52,955 nt of DNA from Candidatus Coatesiibacteriota bacterium (GCA_016927185.1 JAFGND010000026.1:1-52955), one strand, 5' to 3'; positions 9,328 to 19,023 are shown, counted from the stretch's first letter. The notes: generated from the letters alone by a model not told the origin. Made by a program: numbers and translations.

Positions 9328-9975
9328 TTGATTTACATTATAATACTTTGTTTTAATTTACTGCTTTCTTCTCAAGCAGAAGCTGGGAATGATATTAAAT
9401 ATAGTCATTTTTATCTTGGGATTATGGGATTTTACTCTACATTAACCAGCGATAAACTAAATGGGAGTTATGCATTTACAAATGCATTTTCCAGATATTA
9501 TCTTCCCAAAATAAAGAATAATGCAGGTTACGGTTGCCTGTTTGGGATCAAATTCTATTCTTATAACACTGAAATAGCTTATTTCGGGACTAATTATAAA
9601 ACTGAATTCAAGAATCAAACTAGTCATAATGCTCATGACTGGCATATAAACTGGAACAACAAATTCTGCCTGCGTGAACGAAATAGAACACAACCTTATT
9701 TGTTTACAGGACTTGGGCTGGAGAGAATTAAGATTACTGAAAGTGCCTACTTCAGAGATGAAAAGAAAGCCAGAGATGCTCTTTATAATGGATTGGATAT
9801 AGAAGTTGGGATTGGTTTAAGATATTATCTTAGTGAAAAAGTGACAATAAGGTCTGAATTATCTTATAAGTCAACAGGTTTCACTGGAGTAGATGGAAGT
9901 GAATTCAATGAACCTCTTTATACTAATTCCTTCAAATTCCTGCTTGGAACTAATTATAATTTCGGTAAACTATAG
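9328..9975 (+). CDS. Probable outer-membrane beta-barrel protein
   Basis: This 215-residue protein opens with a signal peptide (IYIIILCFNLLLSSQAEAG, cleavage probably after SQA or AEA). Alternating hydrophobic and aromatic strands typical of a small 8-stranded barrel follow, for example FYSYNTEIAYFGTNYKT, WHINWNNKFCL, YLFTGLGLERI, VGIGLRYYLSEKVTIRSELSYK and FKFLLGTNYNF. The penultimate strand ends aromatic. The proposed start is TTG at 9328, since no ATG or GTG lies upstream of the signal peptide. It begins 24 bases after dnaJ and may be read through from the chaperone operon. Its TAG stop shares the palindrome CTATAG with the stop of the convergent gene. The specific function is unknown. Confidence 0.6.
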   Translation: MIYIIILCFNLLLSSQAEAGNDIKYSHFYLGIMGFYSTLTSDKLNGSYAFTNAFSRYYLPKIKNNAGYGCLFGIKFYSYNTEIAYFGTNYKTEFKNQTSHNAHDWHINWNNKFCLRERNRTQPYLFTGLGLERIKITESAYFRDEKKARDALYNGLDIEVGIGLRYYLSEKVTIRSELSYKSTGFTGVDGSEFNEPLYTNSFKFLLGTNYNFGKL

Positions 9976-11049
9976 AAGATTAGTTACATATTTTGCAATT
10001 GCAAGCGAAGCAGTAAGCCCAGGACTTTCTATACCCAGCAGATTTATAAATCCTTTGTAACCATTTGCAGTTTCTTCAGTTATGTAAAAGTCTTGCTCTG
10101 TTTCACCATACTTCTGTAATTTAGGTCTGATTCCAGACATATCTGGGTAAATACAATCAATTGTAAGAGAAGGAATTAGCTTTCTACCCTCCATCAAGAA
10201 ATCACTTGCTTTTCTTTCGTTTATTTTATAATCTATTTGGTTTACGTAACTTGCATCTGGCCCTAGTTTCACTCCTCCACCTAAATCTATTGTAACATGA
10301 ACTCCCAATCCTGTATTTTCCTTGAGGGGAAGCGGATAGAGAAGATGATTTATTTTAGGAACAGGACTTATCCTGAAATAATCTCCCTTGCATAGGAAGA
10401 CTTCTTTCCTGATATCAAGCAGATTAGATATTTCTGTAGAACCTAATCCTGCGCAATTAATTACAACTTCAGAGATGAATTCAAAATTGTTGCTGAGTCT
10501 GATTTTATACATCCTGTTAATATATTGTATGCCAACAACTTTGGAAGCAAAAGATATAATCCCATTGTTGTCTTCAAATTTCTGTTTTAATGATTTCATA
10601 AATGCATGTGTATCAATGATTCCTGTTGATGGGGAAAATATCGCTTTTCCTGGAAATGCAAGTGGCTCTAGGTTTGTAATATTTTCCTTATTTAATAAGT
10701 AGCAATCACTTACACCATTATCAATAGCCTTCATGAAAAGGTTCATAAGTTCATTTTCTTGTTCATGCTTAGCAACAAGAATTTTGCCACATTTCCGGAA
10801 TGGTATTTTATTTTTCTCACAATACTCATACAAAAAAACTTTGCCTTCCTGACAGAGTCTGCTTTTCAATGAATTCTTTTGATAATAAAGTCCAGCATGT
10901 ATTACTTCACTGTTTCTTGAGGAAATTTCCTGCCCAAAACTCTCATTCTTTTCAACCAATACTATGTGATTGAATGTTTTGGAAAGATCGAAAGCTATTG
11001 AAAGACCGATAACCCCAGCACCAATTATAGTGAAATTAAACTTATCCAA
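9970..11049 (-). CDS. FAD-dependent oxidoreductase of the L-2-hydroxyglutarate oxidase (LhgO) type
   Basis: The 359-residue protein has an N-terminal FAD-binding Rossmann motif (IIGAGVIGLSIAFDL, residues 8-22) and an acidic end of strand 2 (LVEKN). SSRNSEVIHAGLYY (about 43-56) is characteristic of L-2-hydroxyglutarate dehydrogenase/oxidase. NCAGLGSTEISNLL and a C-terminal LLGIESPGLTASLAIAKYV complete the fold. In the family it oxidises L-2-hydroxyglutarate to 2-oxoglutarate; other small 2-hydroxy or amino acids cannot be excluded. The start is TTG at 11049, 9 bases after the upstream stop. It is the last gene of the 16167-9970 operon. Confidence 0.78.
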   Translation of the reverse strand: MDKFNFTIIGAGVIGLSIAFDLSKTFNHIVLVEKNESFGQEISSRNSEVIHAGLYYQKNSLKSRLCQEGKVFLYEYCEKNKIPFRKCGKILVAKHEQENELMNLFMKAIDNGVSDCYLLNKENITNLEPLAFPGKAIFSPSTGIIDTHAFMKSLKQKFEDNNGIISFASKVVGIQYINRMYKIRLSNNFEFISEVVINCAGLGSTEISNLLDIRKEVFLCKGDYFRISPVPKINHLLYPLPLKENTGLGVHVTIDLGGGVKLGPDASYVNQIDYKINERKASDFLMEGRKLIPSLTIDCIYPDMSGIRPKLQKYGETEQDFYITEETANGYKGFINLLGIESPGLTASLAIAKYVTNLL

Positions 11050-11058
11050 ATGACTAAT

Positions 11059-13254
11059 CTAATCAATATCCCAAAAAATTCCAATTGAAGCGCCATGCCA
11101 GAAAGTCTTGTTCTTCCTGTCTTTTATCTGGTAATAATCCTTGCCTTTCATATCTATATGAATACCAAGGCTTTTAGCTCCCCTGCCCTCTTCATAAGAG
11201 TTATCTCCGCCATATCCGCAAGCATTATTATACGCAGAATAAACATCATTTCCCGAGAAATCCAGGTGAATACCAAAAGCGTTTTGTGCAGCTCCACCAT
11301 TGGTATAGGATGGAGAGTAATACATATCATCTCCCGAGTAATCAAGTAGATAACCACATGACATGTCCCATGAAGAGCCTTGATCCGCTGCAATATCAGC
11401 AATATACCTGTCATTCCCTGCCTTGTCAACTAGTATCCCTATAGCATGATGAGCAGAAGATCCCTGTGAATACCTGCTTCCATCATATAAATCATTACCT
11501 TCATTGTCATAAAGCATCCCTAGACCAAGAAAATAACCAAGCCCTTGAGAGAAATTTCCAGCATAATACTTATCTCTTCCCGAGCAATCAATCAGCAAAC
11601 CTATTCCAGCAGAAGCATATAGTCTGATGCCCATTGCACATCCCTGGGAAAAACTCTGGAACAAGCCAGGCACTCCATATGAACATGGGTAAAGGCCAGT
11701 TGCCCTATATGTATCGTTCCCGCTTTTATCAAGAAGCAGCCCTATGCTCTTAGGACCGGCAAATCCTTGAGAATATATTGCTGAATTGTAATAATCGTTA
11801 CCAGATAAATCAATTAGCAATCCAAGTCCAAACAGTGAAGAACCTTGAGCAAAATCTCTTGCATTGTATATGTCGTCTCCATTACAGTCATAAATGAGAC
11901 CTGAACCCAAATAGCCAAATCCCAGTCCACCTTGCTTTACTGAATACTCATCATTTCCTTCAAAATCAATTATCCCACCATTCCCGAAAAAGCCTGAAGC
12001 CAGAGAAATATTCTCTCCATAGTATTTGTCATTTCCACTCATGTCTACTATTATAATATTCTTCTGCTCATTAAATTTGTAAATATCATTTCCTCCCAAA
12101 TCAATTATCATTGCTGCATCTATATTCTCATAGACATTATTTTCCTTACCTCCAAGGATTACTGGTCCTGATTTCGTTTTAGCGATTATCCTTGCTTTCC
12201 CCTTGATATTATCTAACAAATCTCCGGATGTCATTTCCTTAATCTTTGATAGAAAAAGCCAGTAATCCTTTTTTGAAAAATCTGTTAAAACAATAAATGA
12301 CATGATAAGTGCTTTGTAATCAACTTTTTTAGTGAGATTTATGAATTGAAATCTGTCTATGAATTCCTGCTGCTTTTCTAATGTATGTATGTATATATTT
12401 TCTGGAAGATCTGCCAATAATTCCCTTGCAGTCTTTTTCATCTTACTGATTTCTTCTTCAGTAAGTTCTGAAAAAGCCTTTTCCCTGTAACTATAGCTTA
12501 AATCAAGAATTTTTTCAATCTGAGAAAAATCTTCTTGCTCATTATTATCTAAACTATTACTATTTAATAATACTGGTTCAGGTTTCCTTTCTATTATTAT
12601 CTCTTCATCCATGAGATTAGACATCAACAAGACAATTTCTTTAAGATCAGAAGTCTTTATGAATGGATTAGCAATAGCTTCTGCCAGGGGAGCTACTTTT
12701 AATGGATTCCTGAATAGGAACTGAAAAGTATTTAGAGTATATACTCCCCTTTTTTCATCAAGCTCCTTGTTGAAAAGCTTTTTTAGTATATCGAAATCCT
12801 TATCAGCTCCTGCCTTGTTTATTGCTTTTAATAAATACCTTTCTGAAAAATCATCTATAGAAAGTACTCCTTTAAGAAAAGGAGTGATCTCATAATCATC
12901 CAATTTCCTTCCTGTTTTCATATGAGAAAGAGCATCTTTGGGATTTCCTAATTGCAGTGTTTTTTCAAGGATTTCTTCTCCTCTTTTTATAACCAGTTTT
13001 ACATTCTGGTAAGGCTTGTACCTTTTTATAATCAATTGAAAATCCTGATAGTTAACAATTTTCAAACTGTCTATCTGAAGCAGAATGTCTCCAGTTCTTA
13101 TATCTGCTTTTGCTAAGGGAGAATTCCAGTATACCCAGCCAAGTATCAATTTGTCAGTAGTTCCTTGATCAGGATAAAAACCAAGAAAAGGTCTATCTTC
13201 TGCATAAACAAATGATATGCAACAAATTATGCTGATTAAAATTGCTTTTTTCAT
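11059..13254 (-). CDS. Secreted PDZ-domain protein with about twelve GNDxY repeats
   Basis: This 731-residue protein begins with a signal peptide (MKKAILISIICCISFVYA). A PDZ-like domain follows at about 25-105 (GWVYWNSPLAKADIRTGDIL, then KLVIKRGEEI). A predicted helical middle runs to about residue 370. The last half, about 385-720, is built from roughly twelve copies of a motif of the form D-x-x-G-[N/D/R/K]-D-x-Y. Examples are GNDIY, GNDKY, GNDEY, GDDIY, GNDYY, GNDTY, GRDKY, GNDLY, GNDRY, GDDMY, GNDVY and GKDYY. They are separated by glycine-rich stretches carrying [F/Y][A/S]QG and GIGLLID-like strands. The pattern suggests a beta-solenoid with calcium-like Asp/Asn turns, but the 20-40 residue spacing is unlike the 9-residue RTX repeat. 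I do not recognise a named family. The ATG is 3 bases past the asnS stop, so it is co-transcribed. Confidence 0.72.
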   Translation of the reverse strand: MKKAILISIICCISFVYAEDRPFLGFYPDQGTTDKLILGWVYWNSPLAKADIRTGDILLQIDSLKIVNYQDFQLIIKRYKPYQNVKLVIKRGEEILEKTLQLGNPKDALSHMKTGRKLDDYEITPFLKGVLSIDDFSERYLLKAINKAGADKDFDILKKLFNKELDEKRGVYTLNTFQFLFRNPLKVAPLAEAIANPFIKTSDLKEIVLLMSNLMDEEIIIERKPEPVLLNSNSLDNNEQEDFSQIEKILDLSYSYREKAFSELTEEEISKMKKTARELLADLPENIYIHTLEKQQEFIDRFQFINLTKKVDYKALIMSFIVLTDFSKKDYWLFLSKIKEMTSGDLLDNIKGKARIIAKTKSGPVILGGKENNVYENIDAAMIIDLGGNDIYKFNEQKNIIIVDMSGNDKYYGENISLASGFFGNGGIIDFEGNDEYSVKQGGLGFGYLGSGLIYDCNGDDIYNARDFAQGSSLFGLGLLIDLSGNDYYNSAIYSQGFAGPKSIGLLLDKSGNDTYRATGLYPCSYGVPGLFQSFSQGCAMGIRLYASAGIGLLIDCSGRDKYYAGNFSQGLGYFLGLGMLYDNEGNDLYDGSRYSQGSSAHHAIGILVDKAGNDRYIADIAADQGSSWDMSCGYLLDYSGDDMYYSPSYTNGGAAQNAFGIHLDFSGNDVYSAYNNACGYGGDNSYEEGRGAKSLGIHIDMKGKDYYQIKDRKNKTFWHGASIGIFWDID

Positions 13255-13257
13255 GTT

Positions 13258-14652
13258 TTAGAACAACGCATTCTTTGGAGTTCTAGGATAAGGGATAACG
13301 TCTCTGATGTTAGTCATTCCAGTTGAATACTGAACCAGTCTGTCAAATCCTAAACCAAAGCCAGCATGAGGAATAGTTCCGAACTTCCTGAGTTCAAGAT
13401 ACCAAATATAATCCTCTATATTAAGATTCATTTCCTTGATCCGTCTTATTAAAACATCCTCTCTCTCTTCACGGACACTTCCCCCAACAATCTCTCCTAC
13501 TCCAGGGACTAAAACATCCATTGCAGAAACTGTCTTTTCATCATCATCCAGTCTCATATAGAATGCCTTGATTTCTTTTGGATAATTGGTTACAATTACT
13601 GGACAGTCAAATGCCTTTTCTGTAATGTATCTTTCATGCTCTGCCTGAAGATCAGTTCCCCAGAAAACTGGATACTCAAATTGCTGCTTTGAATTAGCAA
13701 GAATATCAATAGCTTCAGCATATGTTATATGCTTGAAAGACTTGTTTACAATATTCTTCAGTTTTGTAATCAAGCCGTTTTCCACCCATTTATCAAGAAA
13801 GTTAAGATCTTCTTCCCGTAAAATCAGGAGCTCATTCATTATATATTTGAGACAATCTTCTGCAAGCTCCATATTCTCTTTCAAGCCAGCAAAAGCTATT
13901 TCTGGTTCAATCATCCAGAATTCAGAACAGTGCCTGCTTGTGTTAGATTTTTCAGCCCTGAATGTTGGACCAAATGTATATACATTCCCCAGAGAACAGC
14001 AAAACGGTTCAACATTCAGCTGTCCTGATACAGTAAGGAAAGTCTGTTTCCCGAAGAAATCCTCGTTATAATCTACTAATCCTTCATCATTTTTCTGAAT
14101 ATTAGCAAGATCAAGAGTGGTTACCCTGAACATCTCTCCAGCTCCCTCGCAGTCAGATCCAGTAATTATTGGAGTCTGGATGTAAAGGAATCCCCTTTCC
14201 TGAAAAAATTTATGTATTGAAAATGACAAGGTAGAACGTATTCTGACTACTGCTCCTTGAGTATTAGTTCTTGATCTTAGATGAAGAATGGAACGCAAAT
14301 ACTCAAAAGAATGTCTTTTCTTCTGAAGAGGATATAAATCAGATGGACACTTTCCAATTATCTTGATTCTTGAAGCAGAGAGCTCAACTTCTTGACCTTT
14401 TGCAGGAGATTCTATTAATAATCCCTCTATTTCAATGCTACTACCTGTTGTAAGATCATCTAATAATGATTCATAGTTTTCTATATTTTTTTCTTCAAGA
14501 ATAATCTGAAGGTTATTTATTACAGAACCATCATTTATTTCAAGAAAAGTTATATTTTTCGATTGTCTGGCAGTTCTTATCCAGCCTTTTATTTTGTATA
14601 TTTTTCCTGCCTTGTCTTTATTCAACAATTCTGATATTTTGATTTCAGTCAT
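13258..14652 (-). CDS. asnS: Asparaginyl-tRNA synthetase
   Basis: A 464-residue class IIb aminoacyl-tRNA synthetase. The N-terminal OB-fold anticodon-binding domain contains IKGWIRTARQSKNITFLEINDGS (split in text: IKGWIRTARQ, ITFLEINDGS). Motif 2 lies in FRAEKSNTSRHCSEFWMIEPE, and motif 3 is GFGLGFDRLVQY. The C-terminal TNIRDVIPYPRTPKNALF separates AsnRS from AspRS, which ends differently. It charges tRNA-Asn with asparagine in the cytoplasm. Length is normal for the family. The ATG has a GGAAGAGGAT ribosome-binding site. It lies between a radical SAM gene and the PDZ/GNDxY gene with 3-24 base gaps, an unusual setting for a housekeeping enzyme. Confidence 0.96.
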   Translation of the reverse strand: MTEIKISELLNKDKAGKIYKIKGWIRTARQSKNITFLEINDGSVINNLQIILEEKNIENYESLLDDLTTGSSIEIEGLLIESPAKGQEVELSASRIKIIGKCPSDLYPLQKKRHSFEYLRSILHLRSRTNTQGAVVRIRSTLSFSIHKFFQERGFLYIQTPIITGSDCEGAGEMFRVTTLDLANIQKNDEGLVDYNEDFFGKQTFLTVSGQLNVEPFCCSLGNVYTFGPTFRAEKSNTSRHCSEFWMIEPEIAFAGLKENMELAEDCLKYIMNELLILREEDLNFLDKWVENGLITKLKNIVNKSFKHITYAEAIDILANSKQQFEYPVFWGTDLQAEHERYITEKAFDCPVIVTNYPKEIKAFYMRLDDDEKTVSAMDVLVPGVGEIVGGSVREEREDVLIRRIKEMNLNIEDYIWYLELRKFGTIPHAGFGLGFDRLVQYSTGMTNIRDVIPYPRTPKNALF

Positions 14653-14676
14653 ATCCTCTTCCTATTAAACTATTCA

Positions 14677-16167
14677 TTAACAGCTTGATTTCTCAACAAC
14701 TGGAAAAGTTGGGATCGGTTCTTCCATATTACCTGAACTAGCATATTTCTTTGGATTCATTTTCAAGATAGCTCTTAACCCAGCTAAGTTGATTTTTACA
14801 TCTGTCCAGGATCTGATTTTCTTCAGCCTTTGCCATATATAGCTTGGTCTCATATAATATCCCTTGAAAGCAGCTTGCTGAAGATATCTTAACTTGTTCT
14901 CATCCATAGTATAAGGAACAAATGGCAGAAGATGCATTCCCAGTTTTGTAATATCAGGCTCAAGAAGCCTGCCATATTTCTCAATATCATTATATAATCT
15001 AGTACCAGGAAATGGAGTACAAGGGAAAAATTCTACATAATCACTATTTAATTCATGAGCAAATTTTATTGTTTCTAATGCTTCTTCATATGTTTCTCCA
15101 GGTATACCGAGTATGAAAGTATTTATCATTGAAATTCCATATTTGTGAGTTAATGCCACTGTTTCTCTTATTTGATCAAGGGTAATCTTCTTGCCAATCA
15201 TATCCAGATTTTTCTGAACTCCGCTTTCAATACCATATTGAATATAATGGCAGCCTGAACGTTTCATCAATTTCAATAAATCCTTGTCTACTCCATCTAT
15301 TCTTCCTGAGCATGACCATATTACATCCCATTGTTTCCCATACTTTTCTCTCTTCTTTATCATTCCTTCACAGATTTTTGCTACGCGTTCTCTGTCATGT
15401 GTAAAATTCTCATCCCAGAATTTCATTTCTCTTATTTCAAACAAATCTATCCATCTTTGCATTTCCTCAATAATGTTTTCTGGAGATCTCATCCTTATCT
15501 GATCTCCCCCAATCTTGAAACAATATATACAACTGTTTGGACAACCTCTTGAGGTCATCATTTCACCAACTGGAAGTCTCTTATATTGACCTACACTTGG
15601 AACATACCATTTGCAATCAAGTAAGTCTATGGCTGGAAATGGAATACTGTCTAGATCTTCAGTAAATGGATAATCACCATGAAATTTAATCTCGTTATTA
15701 TCCCTGTAATAAACTCCTAATAATCCACTAAGAGATTCAGAATTCTTTATTCTGTCAAGAAGCTTTAAAGTACTATATTCTCCTTCGTTTACAACTACGT
15801 AATCTAGTGCATTGCATTCCTTTAAGCATCTCTCTTTAAGGAAGGTTGGCCCCTGTCCCCCAGCAGCTATTTTTACTTTCGGTAATACTTCCCTAACATC
15901 AGACATTAATTCTTTGGCTCTTTCCCATAATTTAGCAACGCATGATACACCTAAAAAATCAGGATTCTCATTTTTCAGGACTTCAACCATTCCTCTCATA
16001 GTAAACCTTGCCCCATCATAGGCTTTCACTTCATAACCAGCTTCTCTTAAAACAGCAGCAATATAGAGAATGCCAAGAGGAGGCCAAAATCCAGCAATGG
16101 TATCCTGCAATGCTTCAAAATGACTGTCCTTATGAGTCCATGGTGGAATTATAAAAATACATTTCAT
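14677..16167 (-). CDS. B12-binding-domain radical SAM protein
   Basis: The 496-residue protein has an N-terminal cobalamin-binding-like Rossmann domain (about 1-160; PPLGILYIAAVLREAGYEV, FLGVSCVAKLW, GGQGPTFL). A radical SAM core starts with TSRGCPNSCIYCF, placing the cluster cysteines at 209, 213 and 216. EGIESGxxK- and NTFILGIPGET-type segments follow. The typical His of the B12 DxHxxG site is not evident, so cobalamin binding is uncertain. Relatives act in lipid, hopanoid and tetrapyrrole modification, and the substrate cannot be read from sequence. It is the first gene of the operon and sits behind a good promoter (TTGACA-N16-TATATT, 16232-16205). A ribosome-binding site AGGA lies about 10 bases before the ATG. 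Confidence 0.8.
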   Translation of the reverse strand: MKCIFIIPPWTHKDSHFEALQDTIAGFWPPLGILYIAAVLREAGYEVKAYDGARFTMRGMVEVLKNENPDFLGVSCVAKLWERAKELMSDVREVLPKVKIAAGGQGPTFLKERCLKECNALDYVVVNEGEYSTLKLLDRIKNSESLSGLLGVYYRDNNEIKFHGDYPFTEDLDSIPFPAIDLLDCKWYVPSVGQYKRLPVGEMMTSRGCPNSCIYCFKIGGDQIRMRSPENIIEEMQRWIDLFEIREMKFWDENFTHDRERVAKICEGMIKKREKYGKQWDVIWSCSGRIDGVDKDLLKLMKRSGCHYIQYGIESGVQKNLDMIGKKITLDQIRETVALTHKYGISMINTFILGIPGETYEEALETIKFAHELNSDYVEFFPCTPFPGTRLYNDIEKYGRLLEPDITKLGMHLLPFVPYTMDENKLRYLQQAAFKGYYMRPSYIWQRLKKIRSWTDVKINLAGLRAILKMNPKKYASSGNMEEPIPTFPVVEKSSC

Positions 16168-16204
16168 AGAACAATTTTCCTGATTTTTCAGTACTCCTTT
16201 AAAG

Positions 16205-16232
16205 AATATAAAGTCCCATCATCTATTGTCAA
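16205..16232 (-). promoter_or_regulatory. Sigma-70-type promoter for the 16167-9970 operon
   Basis: Read on the minus strand, TTGACA (16232-16227) is separated by 16 bases from TATATT (16210-16205). The predicted transcription start is near 16198, about 30 bases before the ATG at 16167. The -35 box overlaps the last codons of the upstream gene 16229-18856. This is the only intergenic TTGACA in the window that has a convincing -10 box at normal spacing. Confidence 0.5.
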
Positions 16233-18856
16233 TCGATTTGGACAAGCTTTCTTAAAAACACTCCTCTGGATGTTTTTATTTTAAGGAAGAAAATCCCACC
16301 TGACTTCATTCTTTCTATTCTCAACGTTCCATATCCCTTATTCAAGCAGGAATTCTTCTTTCTGACTAGTCTCCCCCTTATATCATAATATGAAATAGAG
16401 ATTTTTTCTGCTTCAGGAAGAGAGACTCTTATAAAACTTTCTGTTCTGCATGGTTGAGGATAGATTTCTCCTATCTTGAATGGAATAGATATTTCCTGAG
16501 GTGTCAAGAAGTTGCTTAAAGCATTTGATCCAACATCAATTTTGAACCAGACCTGATCATCTGGAGGACCAAAATGTCCCGAATCGCTGAACCAAGCATA
16601 ACTCTCCTGAACAAGTCCCCAATTCTCTATGTATTCCTTTTCCATGTTAGACATTGGAGCGGTCAGAATAAACATGAATACTGCTTTCTGACCTGGCAAA
16701 GCATTCCTGTTAGGTTTTGCAGGTCTGCACTTGCTAATCCAATTCCCTTCCGTATAGAAAACACTTTCCCTGTCTCTTTCCATTGTGGTTGCTAATAAAG
16801 TCTCACTATTCCATGAATTTTCTCCGATATTTTCGAATTCAATGAAGGAAGGTGATTTTTCCCCATAACTCATCCTGGAAGGATATTGCTGGTTCAAATA
16901 TTTAGCTCCAAGTTTTCCAGAATATCCGCCTCTAATTATATCCAGATACTCCCCTGCACTTCCAGCTGATGACCATCCTGTTTTATAATCAGGGACATTA
17001 GCAATATTTATATGATACCAATAGCCTGAAGATTCTGTAATAGTGAACATCTGCCCAGTACTTATAGTCGTAATAATTGGATAATTTGTTCCTGGACCGG
17101 ATCTTACGTTAAGAACTCCGTCCATTGCAAAAGGTTTCACTTTTACATAGTCAGTTTCAAGATGTCCTGTCAAATAACCATTGTCTCCGTTACCTCCATA
17201 ACACCATCCTGATGTTGTACCTGTTCCAGAAGGAATATAAATTCTATACCAGTTGTTCTTGTAAGAAGTACATACGAATTCCTGCCCTTCATATACCTTG
17301 CAGATTTCTTCTGAATATGTATCTGCTTGCTTTCTTACTGGTAATTCTTCTATGCCAACGACTTTTACAACAAAAGGTCTGACATCTGATTCCTCTTCAG
17401 TTCCATTGTATTTTCTTGGTATATAACCAGAAAGTGATGAGAAATTGTATGTCCTGTAGCTCACTCTCCAGTCAACCCCAGAAGCTTCCAAAGTCAAGAC
17501 ACTATTTTCCGGATTATCTTCAGCGCATAGCCTGACATGAGAACCAGCATTATTCAGGCAATCTCCCCTCTTCATATCATTGTATGATGGCAGTTCTTCT
17601 GAAATGTTAGGGATTGTGCTAGTACCATATTTCTGAGTCGTTCCCCATGCCCGAGAAACGAATCCTGAGCAATCTACTCCAATACAATAGTTACTTGCTG
17701 AAGCTTTATCAGTATAATTATCTCCTGCATATTTTGTAGCTAATCCAGTATCAAAACCTGCTATACTTGAAAATCCCCCCCATTGATACGGTATTTTTTC
17801 CTTGTATCCTTCAGTAACCCATGATGGAGTACATATATACTTGCCATCATTATCTTGCTTTGTACCGTATGTTATATTCCATGTATTAGCATACCATTCA
17901 TGAGATTCATATGGAACTGCATTTGCCATAATCTGATCCCTGGTAATAGAAACAAATCCATTATCAGGTTCAGGGAAAGTTGTTTCTCTCACTCTTGTTT
18001 CCCAGAATGCATCTCTTTTAGAATCAATTATGCCTTTCAGCTTGACATATCCTTTTAATTCATTATTGGTTAATGAAAACAGTACTAATTCATGCTTATT
18101 TGCCAGCAATATGTGAAATATGCCGTTTGTATCCATAAAGAAATTATGCTTTATAAAAGCATATGGATAAAGTGGAAGTTCTACTATTGCTTTAGTATTG
18201 CCACTTTCATCTGCTATATAAATAAAACCCTGCGCAAGAATTGGTGATTTACTATATACCTTTTCTGCATATATATAATAGTTTCCTGATTTGTCTTTTG
18301 CAAAGGGAATAATGCTTCCCCTGTTGACAAGATTGAAAAATTTGTTTTTGAAATAGAAACCAGAATCCGTTCTAATAATTGAAATTGATTCATTTTCATT
18401 TACTGGATATCCCAATCCCCTAATATTAGTTCCATCTACTGACTGCCAAAATCCTTTGGGATCAATTACAACCCAATGTCCCTTGAAGTGAGTAATTCGC
18501 CATGCTGCAAACCAGCCAGATGGTAGTCTGAATTTATTCCTTATAGTTCCATCAAGAGAAGTTATATATACATTCCTGCCAGAAAGAAAGCCAAACTCGT
18601 TATTATTCAAGCAAATATTTTCAGCATAATCAGGGATTTTTATTTCCCTGATAAATCTGCTTTTCTCGAGGGAATACTCATATACTATATTCTCTTGAAG
18701 AAGATAAATTATATTTTCATTCAAGACATATGAAGAGGGAGCATATCTTCCTTCCTGTAATTCTCTGAATTGAAATGGGATTCTCAGAGAATCTGCATGT
18801 AAAAAAAAGTATGTTAAAAGTATAATAAATGAAATGAATACTAGTTTCGCTTTCAT
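16229..18856 (-). CDS. Large secreted NlpC/P60-like and SH3b protein with C-terminal type IX-style sorting domain
   Basis: This 875-residue protein starts with a signal peptide (MKAKLVFISFIILLTYFFLHA). Residues about 30-300 resemble a beta-propeller-like sensor region. A cysteine peptidase-like segment at about 385-480 has IGVDCSGFVSRAWG (Cys 396) and a later GSHVRL (His 440), the order of NlpC/P60 peptidoglycan hydrolases. Two or three SH3b modules follow (about 495-650; VLNVRSGPGTNYPIITTISTG). Next comes an Ig-like domain (about 670-785; PSFIEFENIGENSW). The last 80 residues have YYDIRGRLVRKK and KSGGIFFLKIKTSRGVFLRKL, the hallmark of Por/type IX secretion or FlgD-Ig-like sorting domains. 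It probably cleaves or binds cell wall or surface polymers after export. The ATG has a good GGGAG site. It is apparently a single-gene unit. Confidence 0.78.
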   Translation of the reverse strand: MKAKLVFISFIILLTYFFLHADSLRIPFQFRELQEGRYAPSSYVLNENIIYLLQENIVYEYSLEKSRFIREIKIPDYAENICLNNNEFGFLSGRNVYITSLDGTIRNKFRLPSGWFAAWRITHFKGHWVVIDPKGFWQSVDGTNIRGLGYPVNENESISIIRTDSGFYFKNKFFNLVNRGSIIPFAKDKSGNYYIYAEKVYSKSPILAQGFIYIADESGNTKAIVELPLYPYAFIKHNFFMDTNGIFHILLANKHELVLFSLTNNELKGYVKLKGIIDSKRDAFWETRVRETTFPEPDNGFVSITRDQIMANAVPYESHEWYANTWNITYGTKQDNDGKYICTPSWVTEGYKEKIPYQWGGFSSIAGFDTGLATKYAGDNYTDKASASNYCIGVDCSGFVSRAWGTTQKYGTSTIPNISEELPSYNDMKRGDCLNNAGSHVRLCAEDNPENSVLTLEASGVDWRVSYRTYNFSSLSGYIPRKYNGTEEESDVRPFVVKVVGIEELPVRKQADTYSEEICKVYEGQEFVCTSYKNNWYRIYIPSGTGTTSGWCYGGNGDNGYLTGHLETDYVKVKPFAMDGVLNVRSGPGTNYPIITTISTGQMFTITESSGYWYHINIANVPDYKTGWSSAGSAGEYLDIIRGGYSGKLGAKYLNQQYPSRMSYGEKSPSFIEFENIGENSWNSETLLATTMERDRESVFYTEGNWISKCRPAKPNRNALPGQKAVFMFILTAPMSNMEKEYIENWGLVQESYAWFSDSGHFGPPDDQVWFKIDVGSNALSNFLTPQEISIPFKIGEIYPQPCRTESFIRVSLPEAEKISISYYDIRGRLVRKKNSCLNKGYGTLRIERMKSGGIFFLKIKTSRGVFLRKLVQID

Positions 18857-19023
18857 AGTTCTCCCGATAAATATTCTTTTTGCTAGAAGTTGCTTATAAT
18901 ATTAAAAAGTCAAGCTTAAACAGAAGGCTATCTATAAAACTTCAGGCTCATGAAAATAAGCAAAGCGAAGTACAATATCACAATTAACTGTATTGAAATT
19001 GATCAACCAAATAGCATCAAAAA

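Noticed and set aside
9-11049. A 2-hydroxyglutarate pathway linking the HgdC-type activase to the L-2-hydroxyglutarate oxidase-like protein
   Set aside because: The genes are about 6 kb apart, on opposite strands and in different operons; no dehydratase subunits or CoA-transferase are present.
11059-12120. Classical RTX calcium-binding toxin repeats
   Set aside because: The GGxGxDx nonapeptide periodicity is absent; the motif spacing is 20-40 residues and there is no type I secretion gene nearby.
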